Origin: Spirochaetia bacterium
Lineage (GTDB): Bacteria; Spirochaetota; Spirochaetia; Treponematales; Treponemataceae
DNA length: 64,000 bases
Reading direction: 5' to 3'
Assembly: GCA_900767955.1 (NCBI GenBank)
Contig: CAAGBC010000018.1
Coordinates: 20,221 to 84,220, forward strand
Shown: one piece after another, positions 32,639 through 41,412 of the stretch
Layout: each line of letters begins with the position of its first letter
Numbering within the stretch: position 1 is the first letter of the stretch
The notes under the pieces: model-generated
Seen by the model: only the letters and a program-made list of their open reading frames with translations
Database searches by the model: none
Told to the model about the DNA's origin: nothing
Position numbers and translations under genes: made by a program

Positions 32639-33645
32639 AAAAAATAATTTTAGGTTGTGTGTTATTGTCTGTCTTTTTTTCATGCAAAACAGTTGAAGAT
32701 TTGCAAGGAAAAATTGATGTTAATCAAGAACTTAACGAACAAGAACTTCAGCAGTCTGAGGAAGAGTTAAAGGACGGTTATTTTGTTGTAGAAGAATTCA
32801 ATGTGGACGAAGTAAAAGAAACTGTAGTTTATATTGATAGGCCTGTTTATATTCCTGAAGACAAAGCTTCAAAAACAGATTTTAAAAAAGAGATTGGTTA
32901 TGAAGCTGCTAAAAGTAGTTTAGAAAAATCTATTGTAAAGCCAGAGCATTATAAATTAGGAACTTTTTTCTATCATTACGATGAAAATTTAGTTTATGAA
33001 ATTTATGCCCAACCATATCATTTTTGTGAAATTGTATTAGAGCCTGGAGAAATCGTATTAGGTAATCCATTATTTTCTGAAGATGAATCTGTATGGGAAT
33101 TAACAGCAAATGCATCAAACGATATGGAAACAGGTTTACAGGTCCAACATTTATTTCTAAAGCCTGCATATTCAAAATTAGATTCATCTCTAAGAATTAT
33201 TACAGATAGAAGAGTTTATAGATTTAGAGTTAAGTCTTTTGCTGATACGCATATGGCTATTGTGAAATTTAAATATCCTAAAAAAAATAATTATTGGATT
33301 AGACCTCAAAAAGAGGAAGATGCAACAGAAAACAATTTTATTCGTATAACAAATAAAGAATTAATTTCTGATGATTACAAAATTAAATATTCCAAGAATA
33401 GAAAACCAGAATTTATTCCTAAGTATGTATACGATGATGGTCAAAGAACTTATATAGTTTTGGATGAAATTGTTTTGCAAAAAAAATTACCCGTTTTATT
33501 CAATGAAAAAAATGAAATTATAAATTATACAGTGAATAAGAATATTTTATATGTTCCAAGATTGATTAATAAAATGACATTGCGATTAGGAAAGGAAAAA
33601 GTTTTCATTGAAAAGAAAAAATCTGAATCAGCAGTTCAGGAGTAA
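32635..33645 (+). CDS. trbG: Conjugal transfer lipoprotein TrbG (VirB9-like)
   Basis: A 336-residue outer-membrane-complex subunit. It starts with a lipoprotein signal (KKIILGCVLLSVFFSC), combining into one protein the lipid anchor that VirB7 supplies elsewhere. The VirB9 domain has YEIYAQPYHFCEIVLEPGEIV, the family's loop, and KPAYSKLDSSLRIITDRRVYRFRVKS. The C-terminal domain (PEFIPKYVYDDGQRTYIVLDE, LFNEKNEIINYTVNKNILYVPR) is the part that contacts VirB10. It overlaps trbF by 4 bases and is two bases before trbI. Confidence 0.9.
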   Translation: MKKIILGCVLLSVFFSCKTVEDLQGKIDVNQELNEQELQQSEEELKDGYFVVEEFNVDEVKETVVYIDRPVYIPEDKASKTDFKKEIGYEAAKSSLEKSIVKPEHYKLGTFFYHYDENLVYEIYAQPYHFCEIVLEPGEIVLGNPLFSEDESVWELTANASNDMETGLQVQHLFLKPAYSKLDSSLRIITDRRVYRFRVKSFADTHMAIVKFKYPKKNNYWIRPQKEEDATENNFIRITNKELISDDYKIKYSKNRKPEFIPKYVYDDGQRTYIVLDEIVLQKKLPVLFNEKNEIINYTVNKNILYVPRLINKMTLRLGKEKVFIEKKKSESAVQE

Positions 33646-33647
33646 TT

Positions 33648-35003
33648 ATGAGTGATGATATTGATTCAACAAAAAATGATTTAGAAGTTGGAGATACAAA
33701 TTTAGAAAATATTATCCAAACTACAGAAACAGAACTTCTTCCGCCTGATGATAATGACTCAGAAGAAGATCAAGAAGAATCTGCAAAGGAATTAAATTTT
33801 GGAAATATTTTTCTTATCGTTATTCTTTTTTTAGCAGTATTTTTTTTAATTATTCTTTTTGGAGGAAAAGAAAAAAAACAGGATAAATCAAAAACTTTAG
33901 ATAAAGCAGGATCTAAATATGAGTATGATTTTCCTGATACATCGGTAAAAGAAGATATTCCTGAAGAAGTAACAGAACCATTTAATAAGCCTGAAGAGGA
34001 AGATAAGCCTGAAGAAGAACCAGTAGATTTACCTCCTGAGTATCAAATACCTCCTGCTCCAGTTGCACCAATTGGAACTACTTCTCATAAATCGGATAGA
34101 CCTGATACACGCAATAGTAATTCTATTAGACGAGTGGAAGGCTTGGTTGGTCGAAGTAATACTCCTTATGATTCAAATACTCAGAAAATTTCAAATGTTT
34201 TATCAGGAAGAAATGAGTATTCAAGAAGTCCAGCAGTTCCTTTTGTAGAAAGCAAAGAAGAAAAAATGAAAAGCCAGCTTGAAATGATAAAAAATTTGCA
34301 AAGTGGTTATCAACCAGTTAATCAACAGCAATATTATCAAAGTAACAAAGAAGAATTTTTTAATCAAAGAAATACAGCTGGTTCAGGATATTATATGTCT
34401 GATTCTTCAATATGGGATGGAACGATAATTAGTGGAGCATTAATTACTGCAATTAATACAGATAATCCTGGAATAGTTATTGCTCGTGTAACTGAAAATG
34501 TATATTCAAGTTATGATCATTCTTATTTGTTGATTCCAGAAGGAAGTATGTTATATGCCACATACAATTCATCTGTAAGTTATGGTCAAAATCGTGTTCA
34601 AGTAATTTGGAATTTATTAATTCGTCCAGATGGTTTTAGAATTTCATTAGGAAATATGAATGGAGTTGATGCTCAAGGGGCTAGTGGATATGAAGGTCTT
34701 GTTAGTAATCATCCATTTGAAACCTTAAAAGCTTTAGGATTGGTAGCTGTGTTTTCTATTATTCAAACAGAAATTACAGGACAAATTAATACAGCAAATA
34801 ATCAATATGCACAAAATGCTATGAATGATGTTTATAGTGAAGCTTCAAAATTGGGAAACAGAATTCTTGATAAAGCTTTGGATATAAAACCTACAATTAA
34901 GTTACCTGTTGGAAAAGAAATAAAAATTATTACAAATGCACCTCTTGAATTACCACCTGTACAAGTTTCAAAGCCAACTAATAAATATGTTCGAACAAGA
35001 TAG
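33648..35003 (+). CDS. trbI: Conjugal transfer protein TrbI (VirB10-like)
   Basis: A 451-residue protein bridging both membranes. It has an acidic cytoplasmic N-terminus, one membrane helix (IFLIVILFLAVFFLIILFGG), a proline/glutamate-rich periplasmic linker (EEDKPEEEPVDLPPEYQIPPAP), and the C-terminal VirB10 beta-barrel domain (SIWDGTIISGALITAINTDNPG, VIWNLLIRPDGFRISLGNM). In the known core complex the barrel carries the outer-membrane antenna helices. The TAG stop runs directly into palindrome copy 8. Confidence 0.92.
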   Translation: MSDDIDSTKNDLEVGDTNLENIIQTTETELLPPDDNDSEEDQEESAKELNFGNIFLIVILFLAVFFLIILFGGKEKKQDKSKTLDKAGSKYEYDFPDTSVKEDIPEEVTEPFNKPEEEDKPEEEPVDLPPEYQIPPAPVAPIGTTSHKSDRPDTRNSNSIRRVEGLVGRSNTPYDSNTQKISNVLSGRNEYSRSPAVPFVESKEEKMKSQLEMIKNLQSGYQPVNQQQYYQSNKEEFFNQRNTAGSGYYMSDSSIWDGTIISGALITAINTDNPGIVIARVTENVYSSYDHSYLLIPEGSMLYATYNSSVSYGQNRVQVIWNLLIRPDGFRISLGNMNGVDAQGASGYEGLVSNHPFETLKALGLVAVFSIIQTEITGQINTANNQYAQNAMNDVYSEASKLGNRILDKALDIKPTIKLPVGKEIKIITNAPLELPPVQVSKPTNKYVRTR

Positions 35004-35021
35004 AAGCGTCACGTGACGCTT
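35004..35021. repeat. Palindrome copy 8
   Basis: AAGCGTCACGTGACGCTT, starting at the base after the trbI stop codon and ending 14 bases before the GGGAG site of the Ig-repeat gene. Confidence 0.9.
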
Positions 35022-35047
35022 TAAAAATATTTTAATGGGAGATTTAT

Positions 35048-38000
35048 ATGAAAAAGAAAATTATGGTTTTATTCATAACTTTGTTAGTTATGGTATTAAG
35101 TTCATGTAATTTTTTTGCCTCGTTAGATGATTCCGAAGAAAAGCTAATTGATATTTCAATGCTATCTTTGGGAAAATCAACCTTGTCTATGAAAGTTGGT
35201 TCTATGGATTATATTGCAATATCTGTTGAACCAAAAAAAGAGCAAAGAAATATTAAATTAAATTGGAGTTATGATGAATCAATTATAACTTGTGATACAT
35301 CTTCAAATTGGGGAATAACAATAACAGCCTTAAAAGAAGGAACAACTCAATTAAAGTGTAATTATAATGGATTTGATGCTACTTGTATTGTAAATGTAAG
35401 TGGATATGAAATCGGTTATGAACAAACTGTTGATCCATACATTTATTCAAATACATCAATTTATCAAACAACACCAGGTGTTACAGAAAAAGTATATGTA
35501 TCATTGTTTGGAGGGGATGCAAATGATATTGATGGGTATACTTGGACAACAGATAACAGTTCAGTAGTAAATTTGCAACCTACAGGACAATATTGCTTAA
35601 TAACTGCAAAAGATTCTGGTTATGCTAGAGTAAAAATTACTCACAAAAAAGCAGCATATCCATATTATATTGGTGTGTATGTATTTGCTGACAATATGAA
35701 TCTTCCATTTATTACAACTGAAAATAATATTCTTACGATGAATCAAGCTGATGAAGCACAAACAATTAATGTTAGTTTAATTAATGCAAAAGATACTTCT
35801 TTAGATAGTTCTTTTAAGTGGGAAATTGTTTGTGATGAAAATTCAAAAGTTCCTATTGGCCTTGAATATGTTGGAAATAAAGCTGTGATTACGCCAATTT
35901 CAGGTGGGAGTTGTACATTAAAAGTCAGTCATCCAGATGCTTCTTTTCCTTTAGAAATTCTATGTCGTGTTATTACTGTAATTAAAAATGTTTATATTGA
36001 ACCAAGTGAAACTGTAATTACATTAGATGGTGATAAAGTTTATACAATTGATTCAAAATTACAAAATATTGAAGAAGGTGAATTTTCAGTAGATGAATTT
36101 GAATATGTTTTAGATGATTATAATGTTGCAGAAATTACAAGTTCTATCGGAAATAAGGTTTACCTAAAAGGAAAAGCAAATGGAAGTTGTAAACTAGTTA
36201 TAAGTCATCCAAAATCCGCTTATCCAAGAGAAGTCTTAGTAATTGTACAGGGACAACTAACTGATGCAATCGATTCTAGTATTTATATTACAACAACACA
36301 AAATTATATTAGAACAAAAATTGGAGAGCAACCTATAAATTTGAATATTTCATTAAAAGGTGGTGTTGCAACTGATTCTAGTTCATTTATTTGGTCTGTA
36401 AAGTCTACAGCCGATGACGGTGTAAGTGATGTAATAAAAATAGAAACTACAAATGGAACTGTAGATTATTCACGAGCTGCAGCCGCTTCATTTGCCTTTG
36501 GAAATGCTATTATTACTCCAAATGCAGAAGGAACTGCTGTTATTACTATTTCTCATCCAAAAGTAATTTATCCAACAGAAGTTTTGGTCAAAGTTTTGTC
36601 AGAAAATGCAATCTTGGAAGAACCTTTATATTTTACAGGCGATGGAATTATTCGTTTACTTAATGGAGCATCTTTTGATTATTCTGTTGAATTAAAAGGT
36701 AAAAATAAAAAAGCAAGTGATGAAGAAAATATTAATTTTGAAATAAGTGATTCCAGATTAAGTATTGTTTCGAGTGGTCCAACTGTTTCAATTACAGCAC
36801 CAGCTTTAGATTCAGGTTCAACAATTAGTAATTTAATGATTACACATCCTAAAGTTGATGTGCCAAAAAAAGTTCTTGTTTTGACAGCTGATGATGAAGA
36901 AACTTTAATGGCAATGAAAGCATTATATGCTGATAAATTATATTTTAATTTTGAAGTTGGAGAAGCTGTTTCTTGTATTGTTGATTCTGTAGGTTTTGAT
37001 ACTTATGATGAAGAAGGCAATTCTGTAGAATATGATTTTTCACCAATGTCCTGGACCATTAAAAATTCAGAAATTGCATCTATTGAAAAAAGTGTGTTAA
37101 ATCCATTGTGTTGTAATGTAACAGGATTAAAAGCTGGTTCAACAACTGTAACAGCTTCAATTGAAGAATATTCATGTGAATTTACTATAACAGTATATCC
37201 AGAAGGAACTGTAGCAATTGATCCTGAAGTATATTTTACAACAACACAAAATGTTATTTCGATTAAGGATGTTGGAAAATCTGCAACAGCTTACATTAGT
37301 GCAATTAATTTACCAACTAAAGAATATTCTAATATTGAATGGACTAGTAGTGATGAATCAATTGCAACTGTTGTTGCTAATGGTGTAAATGCAACAATTA
37401 CAGCTAAGTCAGAAGGTGAATCTGTAATTAGCATAACTCATCCAGATAGTCAGAATGTGTTAAAGATTTATGTAAAAGTTGGATCAGAATATGTAATTCC
37501 TGAACCAGAAAAAACTGTATATATAAGTGCTGATAATGTAATAACTTTATTAAGAGATGACGAGCCTTATACTTTGCAATCTGTTTTAGTGAATTATACA
37601 GGACAAGATACAACAGGATTTTCTTTTAGTATTGATAATGAAGATGTAGCTGTAATTTCTGCACAATCAGTAAATGGTGTTGCATACATTAATCCAGTAG
37701 GAAGTGGTCAGGCGGAAATAACTATTTCTCATCCAGCTACACCTCTTACTAAAAAGGTTTTAGTTCTAGTTGGTAATTCATCAGAAGAATTAGCTGGATT
37801 AACTTATTTATCAACAAGTAACAATGTTGTTACAGTAGGTGAAGGAAATACAAAAAATATAAATGTATCAATTAAAAATAGTGAAGAGCTTATTTTAGAC
37901 GGATATGCTTGGTCTAGTTCCAATCCTGCAATTGTTGATGTATCAGGTAATGGAATATCTGCTATTTTGACAGGAAATGGAATAGGAACTGCAATAATTA

Positions 38001-40930
38001 CAGTTACAAATAAAGCATGTAAATATCCTTTAACAATAATTGCTCAATGTATTGATCCAATAGAAGCCGCTGCAAATCCTTATATTCAATTAACATCAAG
38101 TGTTTTAACTTTGAATGTTGGTAACGATTATAGTTCAATAACCGCAGATTTAATTGGTGGTACTGAACAAGATTTTGCTGATTTTATTTGGCAATCAAAT
38201 GATTCTTCAATTTGTAGTGTTTACGGTCAAAATGAAGTTGGAAAAATTAAAGCATTGCAAGAAGGAACAACATATATAACAGTTAGTCATCCAAAAGCAA
38301 CGTATCCAGCACAAATATTAGCTGTATGTGATAAAGTTGTTCAAAGTGAATGTTACATTACAGTCCCTAGTTCAATTTTGAATATGAAGCCAACTGATTC
38401 TGGACAGTCTATAACTGCAACTTTGGTAAATGGAACTGCAACTGATAGATATAATTTTAATTGGTCACTTGATGTGTATGATATTATTGATTTTCAATAT
38501 TCTTCAAATATTTGTACAATAGTTCCAAAACAAAGTGGAAGTTGTACAATTACAATTACACATCCTAAAGCACCATATCCACAACAAATTATTGTAAATG
38601 TTCAAGAATATACAACATTTGGATTTCCTAATACAAATGTAACAATGATGCAGGGCGATGTTGAATTTTTTAATATGCAAGTTCCTGTAACAAATGTTTC
38701 TACTTACATTGAATATTCAACAGATGATGAAAAGATTTGTAAGATTGAAGGAACAAAAACTGTTGCTCAAATTACTGGTGTTTCTCCTGGAACAACCACT
38801 GTTAGAGCAAAGTTGATTTCATCTTCAACAAAAGTTGTTCAAGCAGAATCTGAAATGCTAATGTATGTGAAGGAAAAACCAACAGATACAGTGTATATTT
38901 CTTCTGCAAAAACTATTTACACATTGGAAAAAGAAAAAAGTCAGATTTTGTATGCAACTTTAGTTGGTGCAGGTATATCTGTTACTGATAATGCAAATTT
39001 AAAATGGAGTTCTAGTGATAGTGATATAATTAAGATTTCTGGTCTTAACACAACAGGTTATGTTTCAGGAGATCAAATTTATATTACTGCCTTAAAATCA
39101 GGAGAAGCAATTATTACTTGTGAACATGAAAAAGCTCAAAGTAAATTACAATTTTATGTAATTGTTCCAGCTGATGCTGATAAAAAGTTATCATTAAATA
39201 AAACTTATGTAAGTATTATTAAAGGTAGTAGTGGAACTTCATTAAAGGCAAGTATAGAAAATTCTACTTCTTCTGATGATTATAATTTAATTGAATGGTC
39301 CATTGCTGATGAAAGCGGAAAAGGTCTTGAAATTGCAAGACTAATGGGAAGTGGACAACAAGTAACAATTTATCCAGTCTCTGCAGGTAATGCTTTAGTA
39401 ACAGCTGTTCTTAAAAATGACAAAGGAGAAGTTGTTTCAAAAGCAACATGTCAAGTTTATGTTGAAAACGCAACTAGTTTTGTTTTAGAAACATCTGCAA
39501 GAACAATTGAGCCTTTTGAAAGATTTAAAGTTAAATATACAGTTAGTCCTCCAACATCTATAATTACTTGGACAACAACACAAGTTGGAAATTACTTTAA
39601 ATACAATGATTTAGGTCATGATGAACAAACTGGAATTGGATATGTTGAAATTGAAGGTATATCTGCAGGAAATGGAACATTGTATGGTGTAACAGATAAA
39701 GGAGCAAAATCAACATTTACTGCAAAAGTAGATTGGGGATATAAATTTATTCTTGATAAAACAAAAATTGCAGGAAGCCCAGAAAAAGAATATAAGATAA
39801 ATTTAAATGTAAAACCAACTTACGCAAAATTAAATGTTGAAAGTTCTACAGGTATTTCTGATATTTCCATTGATAGAAAAACTGATTCTACAGGAAATTA
39901 TACAGGAGAAGTAATTCTTACTGTAATACCAAAAGTAGAAGGTGAAGATGAAATTTACATAAGTGCAATCAATCAAAATAATGGTAACGAAGTAATTGGC
40001 TCTGAAGAAATTGATGCAACTTATGATTATAATGGTGACTTAAATATTAATTTTGTAAGTAATGGTTCTGTTTCAACAAAAGAGCCAACCAAAAAAGCTT
40101 ATTTTTCTGAAATAAGAGGTGAAACAATTGTAATTGGTGATGGTGAAACCTTTAGTTTAGGAATATCTATTGCAGAACAAAAACTAAAAAATCCTAAATT
40201 ATCAGCAAGATTTGCTTCAAATAACACATCTGTAACATTAACAACACGCGGGAATGAAGTATTGATTGCTCATCCTGAAGATATAACTGCTGCCGAATAT
40301 AAAATTCTTACAGGATATGCACCAACTTATAATGGAAGCAGATATTATCCTGATGGAAAGTTGATTAAACCAGAGGATTTTAAGATTGAAATAAAACAGG
40401 ACACTTCTAATCATCATCCATGGGAGGGTGATGGGTATAAAAGTTATGGTTGGATAAAGGTTTATTTAAATAATAAGGTAATAGCTGATTCGAATAATAA
40501 AATAGTATGGATGGTTGGTAAAGATTCACATAGGCTAAGCTGTGATACACACAAGTATTATTTAGATGATATAACAAGATATACACTTTGGAGTAAAGAA
40601 AGAGACACTTTGTTAGATAATTCATATTTAAGTATGGAAAAATTTGAAGAAATATCTTGGTATTATATTCCTACTATTGAACACTCTTATCGAGAAGAAA
40701 AAGGGCAATCTGAGCATATTATTTTAAATCCTGATTCTCCTGTTATAGATTCATATCATATTGATGCTCAATATGAAGAACCAACAAAAAATACAGCAAT
40801 TATAGAAAACGGTTATCAGTTCTTAGATACCTTAATTGTTACTTGTACTCATAATGCTTCTGAAAAAGAAGAATATCAATTTTCTGTATACTTAGAAACA
40901 AGAAATTGTGAATGTACTTACAGTGAATAA
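35048..40930 (+). CDS. Giant Ig-like (Big_2) repeat lipoprotein
   Basis: A 1960-residue surface-type protein. It begins with a lipoprotein signal (KKKIMVLFITLLVMVLSSC). At least a dozen bacterial Ig-like (Big_2) repeats of ~90-130 residues follow, each ending near a recurring (S/T)HPKAxYP motif (examples near 36205, 36555, 38290, 38565) and containing the W(S/T)SSDxSI core. The last ~450 residues lose the repeat pattern and include a tryptophan/histidine-rich region (NHHPWEGDGYKSYGWIKVY). Big_2 tandem arrays commonly make adhesin stalks. Its place between trbI and traG suggests mating-pair contact or host adhesion; that is an inference. Its 3' tail is duplicated at 41103-41170. Confidence 0.88.
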   Translation: MKKKIMVLFITLLVMVLSSCNFFASLDDSEEKLIDISMLSLGKSTLSMKVGSMDYIAISVEPKKEQRNIKLNWSYDESIITCDTSSNWGITITALKEGTTQLKCNYNGFDATCIVNVSGYEIGYEQTVDPYIYSNTSIYQTTPGVTEKVYVSLFGGDANDIDGYTWTTDNSSVVNLQPTGQYCLITAKDSGYARVKITHKKAAYPYYIGVYVFADNMNLPFITTENNILTMNQADEAQTINVSLINAKDTSLDSSFKWEIVCDENSKVPIGLEYVGNKAVITPISGGSCTLKVSHPDASFPLEILCRVITVIKNVYIEPSETVITLDGDKVYTIDSKLQNIEEGEFSVDEFEYVLDDYNVAEITSSIGNKVYLKGKANGSCKLVISHPKSAYPREVLVIVQGQLTDAIDSSIYITTTQNYIRTKIGEQPINLNISLKGGVATDSSSFIWSVKSTADDGVSDVIKIETTNGTVDYSRAAAASFAFGNAIITPNAEGTAVITISHPKVIYPTEVLVKVLSENAILEEPLYFTGDGIIRLLNGASFDYSVELKGKNKKASDEENINFEISDSRLSIVSSGPTVSITAPALDSGSTISNLMITHPKVDVPKKVLVLTADDEETLMAMKALYADKLYFNFEVGEAVSCIVDSVGFDTYDEEGNSVEYDFSPMSWTIKNSEIASIEKSVLNPLCCNVTGLKAGSTTVTASIEEYSCEFTITVYPEGTVAIDPEVYFTTTQNVISIKDVGKSATAYISAINLPTKEYSNIEWTSSDESIATVVANGVNATITAKSEGESVISITHPDSQNVLKIYVKVGSEYVIPEPEKTVYISADNVITLLRDDEPYTLQSVLVNYTGQDTTGFSFSIDNEDVAVISAQSVNGVAYINPVGSGQAEITISHPATPLTKKVLVLVGNSSEELAGLTYLSTSNNVVTVGEGNTKNINVSIKNSEELILDGYAWSSSNPAIVDVSGNGISAILTGNGIGTAIITVTNKACKYPLTIIAQCIDPIEAAANPYIQLTSSVLTLNVGNDYSSITADLIGGTEQDFADFIWQSNDSSICSVYGQNEVGKIKALQEGTTYITVSHPKATYPAQILAVCDKVVQSECYITVPSSILNMKPTDSGQSITATLVNGTATDRYNFNWSLDVYDIIDFQYSSNICTIVPKQSGSCTITITHPKAPYPQQIIVNVQEYTTFGFPNTNVTMMQGDVEFFNMQVPVTNVSTYIEYSTDDEKICKIEGTKTVAQITGVSPGTTTVRAKLISSSTKVVQAESEMLMYVKEKPTDTVYISSAKTIYTLEKEKSQILYATLVGAGISVTDNANLKWSSSDSDIIKISGLNTTGYVSGDQIYITALKSGEAIITCEHEKAQSKLQFYVIVPADADKKLSLNKTYVSIIKGSSGTSLKASIENSTSSDDYNLIEWSIADESGKGLEIARLMGSGQQVTIYPVSAGNALVTAVLKNDKGEVVSKATCQVYVENATSFVLETSARTIEPFERFKVKYTVSPPTSIITWTTTQVGNYFKYNDLGHDEQTGIGYVEIEGISAGNGTLYGVTDKGAKSTFTAKVDWGYKFILDKTKIAGSPEKEYKINLNVKPTYAKLNVESSTGISDISIDRKTDSTGNYTGEVILTVIPKVEGEDEIYISAINQNNGNEVIGSEEIDATYDYNGDLNINFVSNGSVSTKEPTKKAYFSEIRGETIVIGDGETFSLGISIAEQKLKNPKLSARFASNNTSVTLTTRGNEVLIAHPEDITAAEYKILTGYAPTYNGSRYYPDGKLIKPEDFKIEIKQDTSNHHPWEGDGYKSYGWIKVYLNNKVIADSNNKIVWMVGKDSHRLSCDTHKYYLDDITRYTLWSKERDTLLDNSYLSMEKFEEISWYYIPTIEHSYREEKGQSEHIILNPDSPVIDSYHIDAQYEEPTKNTAIIENGYQFLDTLIVTCTHNASEKEEYQFSVYLETRNCECTYSE

Positions 40931-40936
40931 TAAAAT

Positions 40937-40954
40937 AAGCGTCACGTGACGCTT
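40937..40954. repeat. Palindrome copy 9
   Basis: AAGCGTCACGTGACGCTT, six bases after the stop of the Ig-repeat gene. It is followed by GTAATTT, as is copy 10, because the whole segment is duplicated. Confidence 0.9.
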
Positions 40955-40980
40955 GTAATTTAAGGTATTAGATGAATCTA

Positions 40981-41008
40981 TTGACTTTTAATTAAAATAT
41001 GTTATATT
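40981..41008 (+). promoter_or_regulatory. Promoter of the candidate small RNA
   Basis: TTGACT (40981-40986), 16-base spacer, TATATT (41003-41008), predicting a start near 41015. Confidence 0.6.
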
Positions 41009-41014
41009 AAAATT

Positions 41015-41082
41015 AATGAGCTGGTCGAAAGACCCAGGTTCAACCTAATTAAGGCGGGCAGACTGACCCGCCATTTTTTTTT
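41015..41082 (+). ncRNA. Candidate ~68-nt small RNA with its own promoter and terminator
   Basis: Between two gene ends lies a compact unit. A first hairpin is closed by a GAAA tetraloop (CTGGTC-GAAA-GACCCAG, 41021-41037, one bulged C). A short GGTTCAACC and a linker follow, then a terminator hairpin GGCGGG-CAGACTGA-CCCGCC (41053-41072) and nine T. It is GC-rich against an AT-rich background and encodes no reading frame of note. The stretch GGCGGGCAGAC (41053-41063) can pair with the leader motif GTCTACCCGTC before trbF (nine Watson-Crick pairs, one G-U, one mismatch). I do not recognise it as a known RNA family. Confidence 0.55.
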
Positions 41083-41102
41083 GTCTTGGAGAATTTATGC
41101 AT

Positions 41103-41145
41103 AATTAGAAACAAGAAACTGTGCTTGTACAAATGGTGAATAAAT
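41103..41145 (+). pseudogene. Duplicated 3' tail of the Ig-repeat gene
   Basis: Read in frame, the bases encode LETRNCACTNGE and a stop, against LETRNCECTYSE and stop at the end of the 1960-residue protein. The similarity continues through the palindrome and GTAATTT (40889-40962 versus 41103-41170). No start or upstream body is present, so it is the remnant of a second copy or of a recombined gene end. Confidence 0.75.
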
Positions 41146-41163
41146 AAGCGTCACGTGACGCTT
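41146..41163. repeat. Palindrome copy 10
   Basis: AAGCGTCACGTGACGCTT, the last copy in the window. It follows the duplicated gene tail in the same arrangement as copy 9. None is seen from 41164 to 64000. Confidence 0.9.
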
Positions 41164-41178
41164 GTAATTTTATAAAAA

Positions 41179-41212
41179 GATCTGGTTAGAAATAATCAGA
41201 ACTTTTATTTTA
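41179..41212 (+). terminator. Hairpin repeat, left of the DUF3800 gene
   Basis: TCTGGTTAGAAATAATCAGA (41181-41200) folds as TCTGGTT/AATCAGA with one G-U and is followed by ACTTTTATTTTATA. An almost identical copy stands at 42329-42362, on the other side of the DUF3800 gene. Confidence 0.65.
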
Positions 41213-41412
41213 TACAACTTACTTTTAAATCAACTTACTGTCTTTATTTTTAAAAGTTATTCAGTTTCTTGCAAAATTTATTTTATCTTCAAGAAGACAG
41301 AGTGATATTGTTTTTATAATATAGCAAAAACAATGTATAACGAAAGAAAATTTCGAAAAAGATATTTAATTTGATATTAAAAAAAGTGTATAATGTTGCA
41401 AGGAGTTATATT

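Larger units (their letters stand above)
40931..41412. other. Non-coding region after the Ig-repeat gene
   Basis: About 480 bases without a gene. It holds palindrome copy 9, a promoter and small RNA candidate, a duplicated 3' gene tail, palindrome copy 10, a hairpin terminator (41179-41212) and the TATAAT of the DUF3800 gene (41389-41394). The stretch 41215-41370 is AT-rich with no supported element. Confidence 0.7.
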
